A program made the position numbers and the translations under genes. The notes under the pieces are model-generated. The model saw nothing but the letters and a program-made list of their open reading frames with translations. It searched no databases and was not told the DNA's origin. From NCBI RefSeq assembly GCF_008642275.1, contig NZ_CP029189.1, forward strand, positions 4,314,501 to 4,378,500: a stretch of 64,000 bases of DNA, in the 5' to 3' direction. This document shows, piece by piece, positions 63,576 through 64,000 of this stretch (positions are counted from its first letter, which is position 1; each line of letters starts with the position of its first letter). This stretch comes from Streptomyces venezuelae (GTDB lineage Bacteria; Actinomycetota; Actinomycetes; Streptomycetales; Streptomycetaceae).

Positions 63576-64000
63576 GACGCCAGTGCCCCGGCCTCGGCGA
63601 AGCTCACGACGCGCGCCCCGGATCCCTGGTGCGCCGCCGCGTACGCCTTCGCGCCCGCCGCCGTGACGAAGGCGCGCAGCTCCGGCCCCTCGGCGACCCA
63701 CACCGCCCTGTCCGCGAACCAGAGGGTGCCCGTCACCGCGTCCGGCACGTAGGCCGCCCGGACGTCGGCGCCGCGCGCCGCCTTCAGCAGCTCGCGCGGG
63801 GAGTCGAAGGACCGGGTGCGGGCCTCGCCCCTGAGCCACAGCTCGGGGCGGGCGGGCACCGCCTTGGGGTACTCCGCCGTTCCGGCCGCCACCCGGGCCA
63901 GGGGCTCCGGGTCCACGAAGGCGTCCACGTCCACGTCGCCGACCAGCTTGGCGTCCTTCAGCACCGGCACGTCCTGCTTCAGTGCCTCGATCAGCTCCGG
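63572..64000 (-). CDS. ABC substrate-binding protein with C-terminal NosL-like domain (5' end off window)
   Basis: The last 142 residues are present. The first part, DVPVLKDAKLVGDVDVDAFV, reads like the end of an SsuA/TauA-type binding protein. After a short linker, AAYVPDAVTGTLWFADRAVW followed by AFVTAAGAKAYAAAHQGS and ARVVSFAEA resemble the end of NosL, the metal-binding accessory lipoprotein. The coordinates are limited by the window edge. The fusion is inferred by pattern and needs a profile search. Coupled to the permease gene. Confidence 0.7.
   Translation of the reverse strand, partial: PELIEALKQDVPVLKDAKLVGDVDVDAFVDPEPLARVAAGTAEYPKAVPARPELWLRGEARTRSFDSPRELLKAARGADVRAAYVPDAVTGTLWFADRAVWVAEGPELRAFVTAAGAKAYAAAHQGSGARVVSFAEAGALAS

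Overview
The window is high-GC actinobacterial DNA and almost certainly comes from a Streptomyces chromosome, in its conserved core. The signs are GTG starts, GTGA/ATGA gene overlaps, leaderless-looking promoters, the futalosine (mqn) route to menaquinone, and a complete 14-gene nuo operon. I see no rRNA, tRNA, CRISPR array, insertion sequence or prophage.

Layout. 1-1.7 kb: a truncated MarR regulator divergent from a cupin gene across a large palindrome, then small secreted and membrane proteins. 1.7-8.6 kb: menaquinone genes mqnL (UbiD-like), mqnP (prenyltransferase), mqnM (UbiX-like) and mqnE, interleaved with an Uma2 protein, a rhomboid protease and an Lrp/AsnC regulator. 8.7-11.3 kb: an acetyltransferase, a DUF4229 protein, and a DAACS-family transporter preceded by a cysteine-rich leader peptide and attenuator-like hairpin. 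11.4-13.9 kb: a leftward four-gene operon of an ESX-like small protein, a lysozyme-fold protein and two paralogous membrane proteins. 14-22.6 kb: a DUF4190/septum-formation protein, a broken NmrA-like gene, a long-chain acyl-CoA synthetase, a secreted TAP-family hydrolase, a RibD-like reductase and a secreted transglycosylase with Ig-like domains. 23-33.8 kb: cold-shock protein, mqnA, Ser/Thr kinase, mqnC, a degenerate amidohydrolase-like protein, a LuxR-type protein, a DUF3152 metalloprotease-like protein, menG, glutaminase, and a geranylgeranyl reductase (menJ-like). 33.8-38.2 kb: a MacAB-like operon. 38.5-40.9 kb: secreted and lipoprotein genes and an NlpC/P60 hydrolase. 41.6-57.7 kb: nuoA-N with an upstream Rex-type operator and a strong terminator. 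57.7-64 kb: a second Uma2 protein, a secreted protein, then a leftward block of a FAD flavoprotein fused to HEAT repeats and a sulfonate/nitrate-type ABC transporter whose binding protein ends in a NosL-like domain (cut by the window end).

How it works together. Eight genes make, methylate or probably hydrogenate menaquinone: mqnA and mqnE at the start of the futalosine route, mqnC at cyclisation, mqnP, mqnL and mqnM for prenylation/decarboxylation, menG for final methylation and the menJ-like reductase for tail saturation. The nuo operon encodes the NADH dehydrogenase that reduces menaquinone. mqnB and mqnD are not in the window. The least explained parts are the Cys-leader transporter, the ESX-like/lysozyme operon, and the flavoprotein-HEAT plus ABC/NosL block at the right end.
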